From assembly GCF_036370855.1 (NCBI RefSeq), contig NC_088130.1, positions 67,246,941 to 67,310,940 on the forward strand: 64,000 nt of DNA, in the 5' to 3' direction. Made by a program: the position numbers and the translations under genes. Shown piece by piece: positions 63,572-64,000 of the stretch. The stretch is from Dromaius novaehollandiae (lineage: Eukaryota; Chordata; Aves; Casuariiformes; Dromaiidae). The notes under the pieces were generated by a model. It did not search any database. It had not been told where the DNA came from and worked only from the letters and a program-made list of their open reading frames with translations. Positions within the stretch are counted from its first letter, which is position 1, and every line of letters starts with the position of its first letter.

Positions 63572-64000
63572 GTAAGTGACACAGTACGCGTGGAATGAAT
63601 GTAGATATATGCTTAGATACCACAATAATGCTTTTTAAGAATATCACGGTGATGCATATCAGTGCATGTTGAGTTCGTGCTTCTGTAAAACTAAGCTTTC
63701 ATGGGCAGCTTAGAAAGCTAGTCAGAGACGTAATTGGAGACAAGAGTTGGTAACTCTTGCAACAGTGTATTTATTTATCTCCAAAAGGCAACTGCTTGTA
63801 ATACAATTATGCTGTACATGCATTTTTGGTCAGTTCTGATAAGCTACTCCATAAAAACAGAAGGTTCATTCTCAAAACTTCAGACTGGAAATGCTTTTAT
63901 TGAATTATGTAGGTAAAGTAAATATGCAACAAGAGAGGTTACAGACCAAATCCAAAGCCTTTTGTTATTAATGAGTATTTCTATGAATCTGATGAGCCTC
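63572..64000 (+). other. EEF2: EEF2-like intron 5, truncated by window end
   Basis: Starts with the consensus donor GTAAGT. No further eEF2 coding sequence (the next residues should resemble YFDP) is found before the window ends, so the intron is at least 429 bp. Confidence 0.85.

Noticed and set aside
63989..64000. TGATGA at the window end as a box C of a snoRNA in EEF2 intron 5
   Set aside because: A purine is missing before the core and the rest of any snoRNA would lie outside the window, so it cannot be supported even though EEF2 introns host snoRNAs in mammals.

Overview
The window looks like vertebrate nuclear DNA, most likely from a bird or at least a sauropsid. There are two CR1-type LINE fragments of the sauropsid kind, otherwise little recognisable repeat content, an AT-rich background, and one spliced gene with GT-AG introns and a CpG-island promoter. 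There are no operons, bacterial genes, CRISPR arrays or viral genes. The species cannot be named from the sequence.

Layout. Positions 1 to about 52,900 form a gene-poor, AT-rich stretch in which I cannot support any protein-coding gene. It holds a degraded CR1 (about 18,430-18,840) and a CR1 3' end (39,046-39,240), both on the minus strand. It also holds two short palindromic, old-repeat-like segments (20,855-20,920 and 33,204-33,298), a few homopolymer or microsatellite tracts, and some weak ORFs that could be orphan first exons. From about 53,040 to 54,650 the composition switches abruptly to a CpG island. Inside it lies a near-perfect minisatellite (53,284-53,673) of 29-nt and 19-nt units, about 300 bp upstream of the start codon of the only certain gene.

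That gene is translation elongation factor 2 (EEF2 or an EEF2-like paralogue), plus strand. Exon 1 contributes only the ATG (53,978-53,980). Coding exons 2-5 lie at 60,265-60,479, 61,162-61,343, 61,794-62,005 and 63,390-63,571. The window ends inside intron 5, so only about the first 265 of roughly 858 residues are present; these cover most of the GTP-binding domain. All splice sites seen are consensus and the frame is open.

The protein differs from the canonical vertebrate eEF2 that I remember at several normally near-invariant places, with one extra residue near position 242. The gene is AT-ending in codon use, has a 6.3-kb first intron and sits beside a gene desert. I therefore flag it as a possible second, divergent EEF2 locus. 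No novel multi-gene system is evident; the best leads are the EEF2-like gene and the promoter-proximal minisatellite.
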